Shown: positions 47,366-54,751 of the stretch, in pieces
How the letters are laid out: each line of letters starts with the position of its first letter
Position numbering within the stretch: the first letter of the stretch is position 1
Assembly (NCBI RefSeq): GCF_001307105.1
Contig: NZ_LGYN01000023.1
Span: 186,001-250,000 of the forward strand
DNA from: Bacillus australimaris
GTDB taxonomy: Bacteria; Bacillota; Bacilli; Bacillales; Bacillaceae
DNA: 64,000 nucleotides
Direction of reading: 5' to 3'
Notes under the pieces: generated by a model
The model's input: the letters and a program-made list of their open reading frames with translations, nothing else
Database searches by the model: none
What the model was told of the DNA's origin: nothing
Program-made: the position numbers and the translations under genes

Positions 47366-48118
47366 CTAGTAAACTTTCTTTAGCTTCGCCTGTACCACAA
47401 GACGCCCATTTTTAGGTGCCAGCACATGATCACAGGTCGATAAGGTGAGGATGAGGTCATCTGTGGACACGTCTGTCTTTGTTTGATAGATTGATTTCTT
47501 CCGCACAGCTTGCAAGTAATGCGCATATTCGCCAAGATCCTGAAAATCAGTTTGAATATAATCGAAGTCAACCGTTGTTTCATACACGGCAAAAATCTCC
47601 GCTTCATAGCTTTGATACAACGTATCGTACTGAAATGTCCGGTGTTCATTGAAGAAATCTTTTTTTAAATAGTTTGTAAGTCCAGCGAACATGGATCCAT
47701 CCCTCATCCGATGGCCGTACACCACTGTGTTTGGGCTTTCATGCAGGACGTCGTTACGATAATCCATAAAGATACTGCCTGCCCGGGTGTCGTTTTTTAA
47801 ATAATTGCGAGTTAAGTAGAACGCATTATCCCGTGATTGAACGATCGGGTACTGAATCATCGTGTCCTCCATATTGATCCAGCCGACAATGTCCTCATTC
47901 ACTTTCCGCAGCTCATCAAATGACGAACGGATCTTTCCTGGTTTCTGTTTGTTATTCATTCTCTCTTCGTGTCCATACATCGTTTGGGCCTTTGCAAGCA
48001 CCTGACGATTTTGATAATAACCGAATAGTTCTAAGCCAATAGCTGTACCACTATAAATAAATACACCTAAACAGACGATCGTCAGCATCCGCTGCCAGAG
48101 CCGTTTTCCTCTTTTCAC
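47366..48118 (-). CDS. srtB: Class B sortase
   Basis: A 250-aa membrane-anchored transpeptidase with an N-terminal anchor helix (residues about 11-30). Catalytic His is in NTVVYGHRMRDGSMF, Cys in LILTLSTCD and Arg in NGRLVVQAKL. SrtB enzymes attach NEAT proteins with NPQTN- or NPKTG-like signals to peptidoglycan. Two such proteins (NPKTG and NPQTG) are encoded upstream in the same locus, which supports their pairing. Confidence 0.93.
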   Translation of the reverse strand: MKRGKRLWQRMLTIVCLGVFIYSGTAIGLELFGYYQNRQVLAKAQTMYGHEERMNNKQKPGKIRSSFDELRKVNEDIVGWINMEDTMIQYPIVQSRDNAFYLTRNYLKNDTRAGSIFMDYRNDVLHESPNTVVYGHRMRDGSMFAGLTNYLKKDFFNEHRTFQYDTLYQSYEAEIFAVYETTVDFDYIQTDFQDLGEYAHYLQAVRKKSIYQTKTDVSTDDLILTLSTCDHVLAPKNGRLVVQAKLKKVY

Positions 48119-48144
48119 ACTGTTTCACCTGCTTTTTGCACAGC

Positions 48145-48915
48145 TTATATGCCAACAGGCACGATGTACATCCCTGTTTCTGCATCCTGTCTAATCGTGA
48201 CGGACACATCATAAATGTGCCGTACGTTCTCTTCTGTTAACACATCGTTTGGCTGTCCTTCGCTGATGATCTGTCCATCCTTCATCGCAATGATGACATC
48301 GCTGTAGCGGACAGCCTGATTCATGTCGTGCAGCACCATAACAATCGTTAGTCCATGTACGGCATTCAGCTCACGGATCAGCTCAAGAATGTCAAATTGA
48401 TAGTAAATATCCAAATAGGTTGTCGGTTCATCTAAGAAAAGGATCGGTGTTTTTTGTGCCAGTGCCATCGCAATCCATACACGCTGGCGCTCTCCACCTG
48501 ACAATGAGGCGAGCGGCACCTTTCGTTTTTCCGTTAGCTTTGTACTGGACAGCGCCCACTCTATCGCTCTTTCATCCTCTTCCTTGTCTCCTCCACGCAT
48601 TGTCTGGTACGGCGTTCTGCCAAATGCCACGACCCGTTCGATCGTTAAATCAAGCGGCGCTTCATTTTGCTGATGGACGACAGCCAGCTTTTTTGCCAGC
48701 TCCTTTGGCTTGAACGCATTCAGTGCTTGCCCGTCTAAGTGAATCTGTCCTTTATTCGGACAATGATTATTCGCCATCAAGGAAAGCAGTGTGGATTTAC
48801 CTGAGCCATTTGGACCGATAATGGTTGTGATTTTCCCCTTTTCAATCTGGGTTGTAACGGATTGAACGATATCCTTCTGCTGGTCATATGAGAATGACAC
48901 CTCACGAATGTCCAT
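48145..48915 (-). CDS. Heme/iron ABC transporter ATPase
   Basis: A 256-aa FecE-type ATPase: Walker [10 protein letters not shown] near residue 34, Q-loop VHQQNEAPLDLT, signature LSGGERQR, Walker [14 protein letters not shown]. It overlaps the permease upstream by 14 nt. It forms the IsdE-linked transporter with the two genes before it, and may also serve others. Confidence 0.93.
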   Translation of the reverse strand: MDIREVSFSYDQQKDIVQSVTTQIEKGKITTIIGPNGSGKSTLLSLMANNHCPNKGQIHLDGQALNAFKPKELAKKLAVVHQQNEAPLDLTIERVVAFGRTPYQTMRGGDKEEDERAIEWALSSTKLTEKRKVPLASLSGGERQRVWIAMALAQKTPILFLDEPTTYLDIYYQFDILELIRELNAVHGLTIVMVLHDMNQAVRYSDVIIAMKDGQIISEGQPNDVLTEENVRHIYDVSVTIRQDAETGMYIVPVGI

Positions 48916-49888
48916 GGAGACGGTCCCCCCTTCTTAATAAAAAGATCAGAAACGGCCCGCCAATGACGGCCATGATCGTAGAAGCAGGAATCTCATTTGG
49001 CGCCACAAGCGTCCTGCCGAGCGTATCAGCTGTCAAAATCAGCAAAGCCCCGCTTAACGCAGAAAACGGAATCAGCACCCGATGATCCGAGCCGACAAGC
49101 CTTCTTGAAATATGAGGAACGAGCAATCCAACAAAAGCAATCACACCCGCTACTGCAGCTGTCACCGCCGCCAGTAAAACCGCTGTGATGGAAATCAAAA
49201 GGCGCATTCTGGTCACACGCAATCCTAAATTTTTCGCTGTCTTGTCTTGAAGAGCCAACAGGTTACACCATCTGCTAAAGAAAAGTGCCACGACAAGGCC
49301 AACGACACCATAAACACCGATTAAACGGACATCTCCCCACGTTTTCATCGTGAGATTCGACTGTCCTGACTGATTAATCGTGATATTGAAATAGCTGCAA
49401 ATGGTCACAAATGCTTCAGCCATTCCTGTAAACATGGCATTGATGGCGATCCCAACCAAGATCATGCGGATCGGGCTTAAACCACCCTTCCAAGACAGAA
49501 CGTACACGAGGAAACACGCAATCGCCCCGCCTAAAACCGAAAATAAAGGTGTGTAGAAATAAAATTGAGGAAGCGCTGTAATCGCCATTAAAGAAAAGAA
49601 GCTGGCTCCTGATGAAATCCCAATGACGCCGGCATCAGCTAATGGATTCCTCATGACCGACTGCAGCAGTACACCGGAGACAGATAAGGCGGCCCCTGTA
49701 AACATCGCGATGAGCACGCGGGGGATTCTCAAATCTTTAATGATTTCTACCTGTGCATGTTGACCGGTGATGAGCCCTTCCAATAATTCAATTGGGGTGA
49801 CATGAATGCTCCCAGTAATGGCGGAATAAATAAACACGCAGACCAGTAATAGACTGACTATCAGAAATAAAAATCCTGTTTTTTTCAT
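48902..49888 (-). CDS. isdF: Heme ABC transporter, FecCD-type permease (IsdF-like)
   Basis: A 328-aa permease with about nine helices and FecCD motifs: EIIKDLRIPRVLIAMFTGAA near residue 48, MRNPLADAGVIGISSGASF near 84, and AGVIAFVGLLVPHISRRLVG near 245. It follows the IsdE-type binding protein, hence the IsdF assignment by context. Confidence 0.88.
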   Translation of the reverse strand: MKKTGFLFLIVSLLLVCVFIYSAITGSIHVTPIELLEGLITGQHAQVEIIKDLRIPRVLIAMFTGAALSVSGVLLQSVMRNPLADAGVIGISSGASFFSLMAITALPQFYFYTPLFSVLGGAIACFLVYVLSWKGGLSPIRMILVGIAINAMFTGMAEAFVTICSYFNITINQSGQSNLTMKTWGDVRLIGVYGVVGLVVALFFSRWCNLLALQDKTAKNLGLRVTRMRLLISITAVLLAAVTAAVAGVIAFVGLLVPHISRRLVGSDHRVLIPFSALSGALLILTADTLGRTLVAPNEIPASTIMAVIGGPFLIFLLRRGDRLHGHS

Positions 49889-49922
49889 CTTGAACGTCCT
49901 TTTATCATTAAGATTCGCAAGC

Positions 49923-50810
49923 TTATGACGGATACAACATACGAGTCAATTCATCTAATGCCTCTGCTGCCTTTAAATTGCCTGTTGTCCCGAATAAGCT
50001 TTCTTCGAGGTCGTACACCCGGTCTTGTTTGACCGCATTAAAATGTTTCCAGATGTCATTTGTTTTAAATTCTTGATCAAACATTTTGACGACTTCATCA
50101 GGCATCCCATGTGCAGCTCGGAGAATGATATCTGGATTGGCTTTTTGTAAATACTCCGTATTGGATGCCAAATACTCCATTTTCTCACCTTTGACAATGT
50201 TCTTTCCTCCTGCGATACGCACAAGATCACCAATATATGAATTTTCTGTCGCCACCAAATAACTACCTGGCACACCAAGCAAAATCAGAACGGACGGCTT
50301 GCGTTTTCCTTTCGTCTTCTCTTGGATATCTTTCTTTTTTTGCTCAAAGTCAGACACAATGCGCTCAGCCTGTTTCTTCCTGTCATACTGATCTCCAAGC
50401 TTCGTGATGGCCTTCTCCATGTTGGCCATACTCTCGAGATTTAAGTATGTGGCAGGAACACCTGCTTGCTGAAAGGGTTTTTCTAAATCATATTGAAGGG
50501 TTGTGACAGACAGGACATCTGTCGGTTGAAGTGATTGGATGATTTCCATGTCCGGGCTCATGGGATTGCCGACTTCTGGCAGTCCTTTGTAACGAGCTGG
50601 CAAGGATTTTTGACTTGTAGGCACCCCGACAAGATCTACCTCTAAAGCATCCATGATCTCCGCCGCAGCTACAGTCGTTGCTACAATACGCGCACTTGAT
50701 TCTGCGCTTTTTTTGCCTTTCGCTGAACTTTCAGCTGACTGTGAGCAGCCCGATAAGATCACACACACACTGAAGGCAGCGATCAAGATACATAACATTC
50801 GATGCTTCAA
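49923..50810 (-). CDS. isdE: Heme-binding lipoprotein IsdE
   Basis: A 295-aa lipoprotein with lipobox ILSGCS. It lacks the long N-terminal insertions of siderophore-binding proteins and resembles IsdE: RIVATTVAAAEIMDALEVDL at the start, SPDMEIIQSLQPTDVLSVTT, the segment VLILLGVPGSYLVATENSYI and IVKGEKMEYLASNTEYLQ. Met and His in these areas are candidate heme ligands. It receives heme from the NEAT proteins encoded upstream and passes it to the permease. Confidence 0.88.
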   Translation of the reverse strand: MKHRMLCILIAAFSVCVILSGCSQSAESSAKGKKSAESSARIVATTVAAAEIMDALEVDLVGVPTSQKSLPARYKGLPEVGNPMSPDMEIIQSLQPTDVLSVTTLQYDLEKPFQQAGVPATYLNLESMANMEKAITKLGDQYDRKKQAERIVSDFEQKKKDIQEKTKGKRKPSVLILLGVPGSYLVATENSYIGDLVRIAGGKNIVKGEKMEYLASNTEYLQKANPDIILRAAHGMPDEVVKMFDQEFKTNDIWKHFNAVKQDRVYDLEESLFGTTGNLKAAEALDELTRMLYPS

Positions 50811-50842
50811 AAACAGAAGCCTCCTTTCGAAAAAAGAGAGTG

Positions 50843-50867
50843 GATGCGCCCAGGTAAAAGGCGCATC
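50843..50867 (-). terminator. Intra-operon hairpin before isdE
   Basis: Perfect 8-bp stem GATGCGCC/GGCGCATC, followed on the minus strand by a loose CACTCTCTTTTTT tract. It may reduce read-through from the NEAT genes into the transporter genes. Confidence 0.55.
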
Positions 50868-50886
50868 TCACTTAAACTAAAACGAA

Positions 50887-52719
50887 CTATCTTGTCCGTG
50901 TTTGATATTTCCTTACGAGTACAAATAAAGATCCGCCGAATAAAAGAATATACACCCAAAGAAGAGAAGTATCTCCCGTTTTCGGGTTCAGCTGTCCAGA
51001 CTCAGATTTGGTTTGGTCATCTGATGGAGTAAATGTCATCTGCTCCGCACCCGTTTCCTCTGGTGCTAAATTCTCAAGTTGATTTGTTTGAGAATCTTGC
51101 TCATTTGGATTTTTAACAAATCCGATGTTCTCATCGTCTCCGATGACTGTTGAAATTCCGCTTCCCTCACCGAGAGCGATTCCTTTTGTGTCATAGACAA
51201 GTGTGACATCGTACTGCTCATGGTAGTTCGCAGCTGGAATATCAATTTTTACACGTGCAGCCTGAGCTCCACTTAAACTTTTTGCTTCATATTGAATAAC
51301 ACGTGTATCTGCTTTTTCATCTGTTTTCGCAACAAGTGTCTCTTCAAACTTTCCACCTGTTCCTACTTGGAATGACGTGATGGCTGAGCTGTTTTTCACT
51401 GTATATGAAACGAAATGGCGGCCATTTTTCACAACCAATGTCGCAGGACTCACGACGTAATCGTTCATGCGAGAGAGCTCATCTTTGTCTGCTTTCTTCA
51501 TTGAGAAAGGAAGCTTGTATACACCATCTTTTAGCTGATCCGTCTCTTGATCTGCTCCGCCGTTATTTGTTTCTGTTGGTGGTGTGTTTGGTTTTGGTGT
51601 TTCTGATGTAGCTGGTGTTTCTTCCTCTACCACCTGCCCATCCTTCACTGGAGCGATACTCTTTGAATCAAATTGAAAACGAATATCGTAGGTTTGGTCA
51701 TAGTTAGCGGCTGCTACTACAACGTGTACCTTTCCTTTGACCTCGTTTTTCAAATCAGATACATCAAATGAAACCACTCTTGTGTTCTTCGCTTCATCCT
51801 TGCTGACTGTTTTCGCTTCTTGATAAGAACCGTCTTTCTCTGTTTTCAAAGATGCTACAGACTTATCGTCCTTCACCGTAAAGGAGATGGTTTGTTTTCC
51901 ATTTTTGACAGTTAAGGATGCAGGATGTGAGAAGTAATTACTCATTCGAGATGCCTCATCCGTATCACCTTTGAGCACACTGTAATTGATTTGATATACG
52001 CCGTCATTTAATTGATTTTGCGCGGAATCATCTGGTTTTGTGCCATTGTTATTGCCTGGTGTTGTCGATTGATCGTCTGGCTTTGTGCCATTTTGATCAT
52101 CCGGCTTTGTTTCGTTATCGTCTGGTTTTGTCCCGTTTTGATCATCCGGTTTTGGTTCATTTTCTTCTGGCTTTGTTTCGTTATCGTCTGGCTTTGTGCC
52201 ATTTTGATCATCTGGTTTTGGTTCGTTTTCTTCTGGCTCTGCAGGTGAAACGAGTGTAAGGCTGCTTTGATCGAATGCAAGCTGTACGTCATACGCTTCG
52301 TCATAAATAAAGCTGCCTAAATCCCAGTAAATCTTCACCCAGCCGTTTAATTTTGCTGATAAGTCGGGTACGTCAAATTTGATCACACGTGTATTGGCTG
52401 TTTCATCCTCACTGACTGTTTCAGTGGTGACGAGCGCACCATTTTGTTCAACCTTGAAGTCTGTAATTTCTTTGCTTTGCTTCAGTGTGACATAAGCTGT
52501 TGTCTTGCCATTTTCCACAATCAGCTTAGCTGGCTTTTCTGTATAGGTATCCATCATAGACGCTTCTGAGGTACCATCTTTTAAAATGGTGAATCCGACT
52601 GTGTATTCCCCATCAACGAATGATGCCGCTTGAGCTGTTCCTTGAGGAATCTGAAACGCAGTCAACAAACTGAATAAAACAAGCAGAATGGCTGCCTTTA
52701 GATGAAAAAGACGTTTCAA
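50887..52719 (-). CDS. Wall-anchored protein with three NEAT domains
   Basis: A 610-aa heme-binding surface protein. A signal peptide (to about AQA|ASF) is followed by NEAT1 (about 33-160), a linker of repeated PKPDDQNGTKPDDNETKP-like units (about 165-230), NEAT2 (about 235-355), a Pro/Thr/Glu-rich linker, NEAT3 (about 395-515) and a sorting signal LNPKTGDTS with hydrophobic helix and RKYQTRTR tail. Each NEAT domain retains the heme-ligand pattern YxxxY (YDEAY, YDQTY, YHEQY). It is comparable to B. anthracis IsdX2-like or IsdB-type multi-NEAT proteins but anchored to the wall. Confidence 0.92.
   Translation of the reverse strand: MKRLFHLKAAILLVLFSLLTAFQIPQGTAQAASFVDGEYTVGFTILKDGTSEASMMDTYTEKPAKLIVENGKTTAYVTLKQSKEITDFKVEQNGALVTTETVSEDETANTRVIKFDVPDLSAKLNGWVKIYWDLGSFIYDEAYDVQLAFDQSSLTLVSPAEPEENEPKPDDQNGTKPDDNETKPEENEPKPDDQNGTKPDDNETKPDDQNGTKPDDQSTTPGNNNGTKPDDSAQNQLNDGVYQINYSVLKGDTDEASRMSNYFSHPASLTVKNGKQTISFTVKDDKSVASLKTEKDGSYQEAKTVSKDEAKNTRVVSFDVSDLKNEVKGKVHVVVAAANYDQTYDIRFQFDSKSIAPVKDGQVVEEETPATSETPKPNTPPTETNNGGADQETDQLKDGVYKLPFSMKKADKDELSRMNDYVVSPATLVVKNGRHFVSYTVKNSSAITSFQVGTGGKFEETLVAKTDEKADTRVIQYEAKSLSGAQAARVKIDIPAANYHEQYDVTLVYDTKGIALGEGSGISTVIGDDENIGFVKNPNEQDSQTNQLENLAPEETGAEQMTFTPSDDQTKSESGQLNPKTGDTSLLWVYILLFGGSLFVLVRKYQTRTR
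52023..52240. repeat. Tandem repeats coding the NEAT linker
   Basis: Imperfect tandem repeats of 12- and 30-nt units (TCTGGTTTTGT-like on the plus strand) that encode PDD-NGTKPDDN-type linker units between NEAT1 and NEAT2. Copy number is likely to vary between strains. Confidence 0.85.
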
Positions 52720-52738
52720 ATGGTGACACTTCCTTCCG

Positions 52739-53398
52739 TTATTGCTTGATGATCCACTTTCTTGCTAAAAACCCGCCTGAACATAAGACAAGCACAAGGA
52801 GCCATCCTACCTGGCTTGTATCACCAGTTTGAGGGTTCTCTTCTTGTTGTTTCGTTGTGGATGTATCAGCTTTGTTTGTTGATTCTTTTGATGGCTGCTG
52901 ACTTTCTTGTGCACCCGTTGATTTATTTGCACTGTTAGACGATAGCGATTTCATACTGCTTTCATCAAATTTCAGCTGAATGGTGTAATCATGATCATAA
53001 TCAGCAGATTTTACAGTGACGTGAATTTTTGACTTGATCGGTTTAGACAGGCTCTGAGCTTGAAACTGAACGAGTCTTGTATTCGCTTTTTTATTCGTTG
53101 AGAGAACAGTTGTGTCGACATAGCCGCCATTTCCAGGCACTTTAAATTCCGTTACCCAGCTGCTATTTTTAATCGTCATTTGCACAGTCAGCTTCCCATT
53201 TTTCGCAATCACTTTTGCCGGCTTCAGCCAGTAGTCATTTGCCATTGATACCGCATTTCCTTCAGCTTTCAGCACAGTATAATTGACGGAGTATGTACCA
53301 TCCTTTAACGTGGCAGCCTGTGCGTTTGAAAAAGGCAGTAGAAGTGCCAGTAAAAAAGCGGCCATGAAGGCTGGTAGCCTCATCCATTTTTTCATCAA
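52739..53398 (-). CDS. isdC: Wall-anchored single-NEAT protein (IsdC-like)
   Basis: A 219-aa protein: signal peptide ending near AQA|ATL, one NEAT domain (about 30-155) with the heme pocket start SMANDYWLKPAKV and the YxxxY motif in DYDHDYTIQLKFD, a short Ser/Thr/Lys linker and the class B sorting signal ENPQTGDTS followed by a helix and RKWIIKQ. Size and layout match IsdC, the central conduit in the wall. It is the second gene of the locus. Confidence 0.9.
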   Translation of the reverse strand: MMKKWMRLPAFMAAFLLALLLPFSNAQAATLKDGTYSVNYTVLKAEGNAVSMANDYWLKPAKVIAKNGKLTVQMTIKNSSWVTEFKVPGNGGYVDTTVLSTNKKANTRLVQFQAQSLSKPIKSKIHVTVKSADYDHDYTIQLKFDESSMKSLSSNSANKSTGAQESQQPSKESTNKADTSTTKQQEENPQTGDTSQVGWLLVLVLCSGGFLARKWIIKQ

Positions 53399-53415
53399 GC
53401 GAATTTCCTCCCTTT

Positions 53416-53874
53416 CTATTGAACAGATGCCGCATCAAACTTGAGGCGAATGTCATAATTACCTGTATATCCGATGACCGGTACAGTCACACTCACTTTT
53501 GCTGGTAAGACCTCAGTCAGGCTGTTCACATTGAATTCTACCGTTCTTTTATTTGCAGCTGTATTGGTACTGATCACTTTCGCATCTTTGTAGACACCTT
53601 GATCAAGCGTTTTAAAACTTGTGATCCAAGAGCTATTGTTTAACGTCACTTGCGCTTTGATTTTCCCATCCTTTACGACAAGCTTGGCTGGTTTTTCAAA
53701 ATACGTATTCGCTGTTGAAGTCGAATCGCTATCTGCCTTCCATACCACGTATTGAGCTGAATATTGACCATCTGCTAAGCCAGCTGCTGAAGCAGAGCTA
53801 ACCGGGGCTAACGCGAATAATAGAACAAAACTAAAGAATAATAATACGTGTGATGTTGAACGAATGACTTTCAT
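53416..53874 (-). CDS. Secreted single-NEAT protein (IsdX1-like hemophore)
   Basis: A 152-aa NEAT protein with a signal peptide (cut near SASA|AGL) and one NEAT domain filling the rest (YFEKPAKLVVKDGKIKAQVT and the YxxxY motif in IGYTGNYDIRLKFD). There is no sorting signal; the chain ends AASVQ. It is therefore probably released as a hemophore like IsdX1 of B. anthracis. AGGAGGG precedes ATG. It is first in the operon, downstream of two Fur boxes. Confidence 0.88.
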   Translation of the reverse strand: MKVIRSTSHVLLFFSFVLLFALAPVSSASAAGLADGQYSAQYVVWKADSDSTSTANTYFEKPAKLVVKDGKIKAQVTLNNSSWITSFKTLDQGVYKDAKVISTNTAANKRTVEFNVNSLTEVLPAKVSVTVPVIGYTGNYDIRLKFDAASVQ

Positions 53875-53895
53875 ATGAACCCTCCTAAATGATAT

Positions 53896-53910
53896 TGATA
53901 ATTATTCTCA
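53896..53910. promoter_or_regulatory. Fur box 2 upstream of isd locus
   Basis: TGATAATTATTCTCA, 14 of 15 matches to the 7-1-7 Fur consensus TGATAATNATTATCA, 22 nt before the first isd start. Confidence 0.8.
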
Positions 53911-53965
53911 ATAGACAATAAAAAAAATAATCTTCATAAGTGCAAAATACACTTATAGATGATTA

Positions 53966-53980
53966 TGATAATCATTATCA
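53966..53980. promoter_or_regulatory. Fur box 1 upstream of isd locus
   Basis: TGATAATCATTATCA, a perfect 7-1-7 Fur box. It overlaps a possible promoter TTCAAC, 18 nt, CATAAT on the minus strand (near 53957-53986), which would give iron repression of isd. Confidence 0.92.
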
Positions 53981-53988
53981 CTTGAGTT

Positions 53989-54130
53989 GAAAAAATAAAT
54001 CTTTGCTTCCTAAAAGTCAAAGATGTCTACTTCTGAATGATGATATGCTACGTGTTTTAGGTCATCTGTCCCATTTATAATACCATGGCATAACCTCCAT
54101 TCCATTACAGGGAAAAGAACCCTCTTCTCC
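53989..54130 (-). ncRNA. Candidate small RNA or leader upstream of isd
   Basis: A perfect-consensus promoter (54136-54163) faces this stretch, and a terminator-like hairpin ends it: stem ATCTTTG/CAAAGAT, then TTATTTTTT on the minus strand (53989-54024). It holds no reading frame longer than nine codons (MPWYYKWDR behind AATGGAGG). The perfect Fur box lies directly beyond the T run. It may be an independent transcript of about 135 nt or an attenuated leader of the isd operon. No known RNA family is recognised. Confidence 0.5.
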
Positions 54131-54135
54131 TTGAT

Positions 54136-54163
54136 ATTATATAATGGATGCAATTATTGTCAA
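54136..54163 (-). promoter_or_regulatory. Consensus SigA promoter with no gene behind it
   Basis: TTGACA, 16 nt, TATAAT on the minus strand. The -35 overlaps TGACAATAATTGCA, which partly resembles a Fur box. It drives the candidate RNA. Confidence 0.7.
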
Positions 54164-54212
54164 CATCATTTTTCATACTATTGTCTTAGTTTTCTGGAAA
54201 ATCACACAAAAA

Positions 54213-54242
54213 AATTTCGATCAGACATACTGATCGAAATTG
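54213..54242 (-). terminator. Terminator of HxlR gene
   Basis: Stem AATTTCGATCAG/CTGATCGAAATT followed by TTTTTGTGTG on the minus strand. Confidence 0.85.
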
Positions 54243-54275
54243 ATGAAGAAGGGGCACCGACCCCTATTTTGCTGT

Positions 54276-54575
54276 TTAGCGATCTAAAGACCAAGCATAC
54301 ATTTCACGAATAATTGGTTCAATTTTTTTCCCCTGCACCGTTAATTCGTATTCAATTCGAACTGGAATATCGGGGTATACGTTTTTCTCAACAAGTCCTT
54401 CAGCTTCTAAATCCTTCAGCCTTTCTGATAGTAATCTTCCACTTATGTTCATTTCATTTTCAAGCTGACAAAAACGCTTAGGCCCTGTCAGAAGCTGATT
54501 GATGATGAGAATGACCCACTTCTTGCCTAAAATCTCCATGGCATCTGTAATTGGGCAGCCATCTACTTGAGCCAT
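54276..54575 (-). CDS. HxlR family regulator, CatR/YodB-like
   Basis: A 99-aa winged-helix repressor: CPITDAMEILGKKWVILIIN, FCQLENEMNISGRLLSERLK and LEAEGLVEKNVYPDIPVRIE give the HxlR layout. The Cys at position 7 corresponds to the redox-active N-terminal Cys of YodB and CatR, which sense quinones and diamide by thiol oxidation. It is divergent from a CatE-like dioxygenase gene, with two palindromes between. Role as the repressor of the downstream cassette is inferred. Confidence 0.85.
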   Translation of the reverse strand: MAQVDGCPITDAMEILGKKWVILIINQLLTGPKRFCQLENEMNISGRLLSERLKDLEAEGLVEKNVYPDIPVRIEYELTVQGKKIEPIIREMYAWSLDR

Positions 54576-54644
54576 ATCTTACTCCCTCCTGCTTTTCTCT
54601 CTTTTTTTCATTATAACACAATTAATTACTTGAAATAAGTCACT

Positions 54645-54659
54645 AACTATTATATAGTT
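54645..54659. promoter_or_regulatory. Palindrome 1, likely HxlR operator
   Basis: AACTAT-TAT-ATAGTT, a perfect 6-3-6 palindrome between divergent genes. Confidence 0.6.
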
Positions 54660-54661
54660 TA

Positions 54662-54676
54662 GTTACTAAAAGTAAC
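54662..54676. promoter_or_regulatory. Palindrome 2, likely HxlR operator
   Basis: GTTACT-AAA-AGTAAC, a perfect 6-3-6 palindrome only 2 nt from palindrome 1. The TTACT/AGTAA arms resemble YodB/CatR-type sites as I remember them. Confidence 0.65.
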
Positions 54677-54751
54677 AAGCTATTCATTTTTATAGATTTT
54701 CAAAAACATTTGAACATGTCGATGCATATATCATGAAGGAGATGACCGAGA

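Noticed and set aside
52008..52304. CRISPR-like tandem repeats and long open frames on both strands
   Set aside because: The units are short, adjacent without spacers and encode a Pro/Asp-rich linker between NEAT domains; the other-strand frames are shadows of this bias.
54576..54751. FMN riboswitch before the VOC-ribA-ribD unit
   Set aside because: The leader has only palindromes and AT-rich sequence; the conserved RFN elements are absent.
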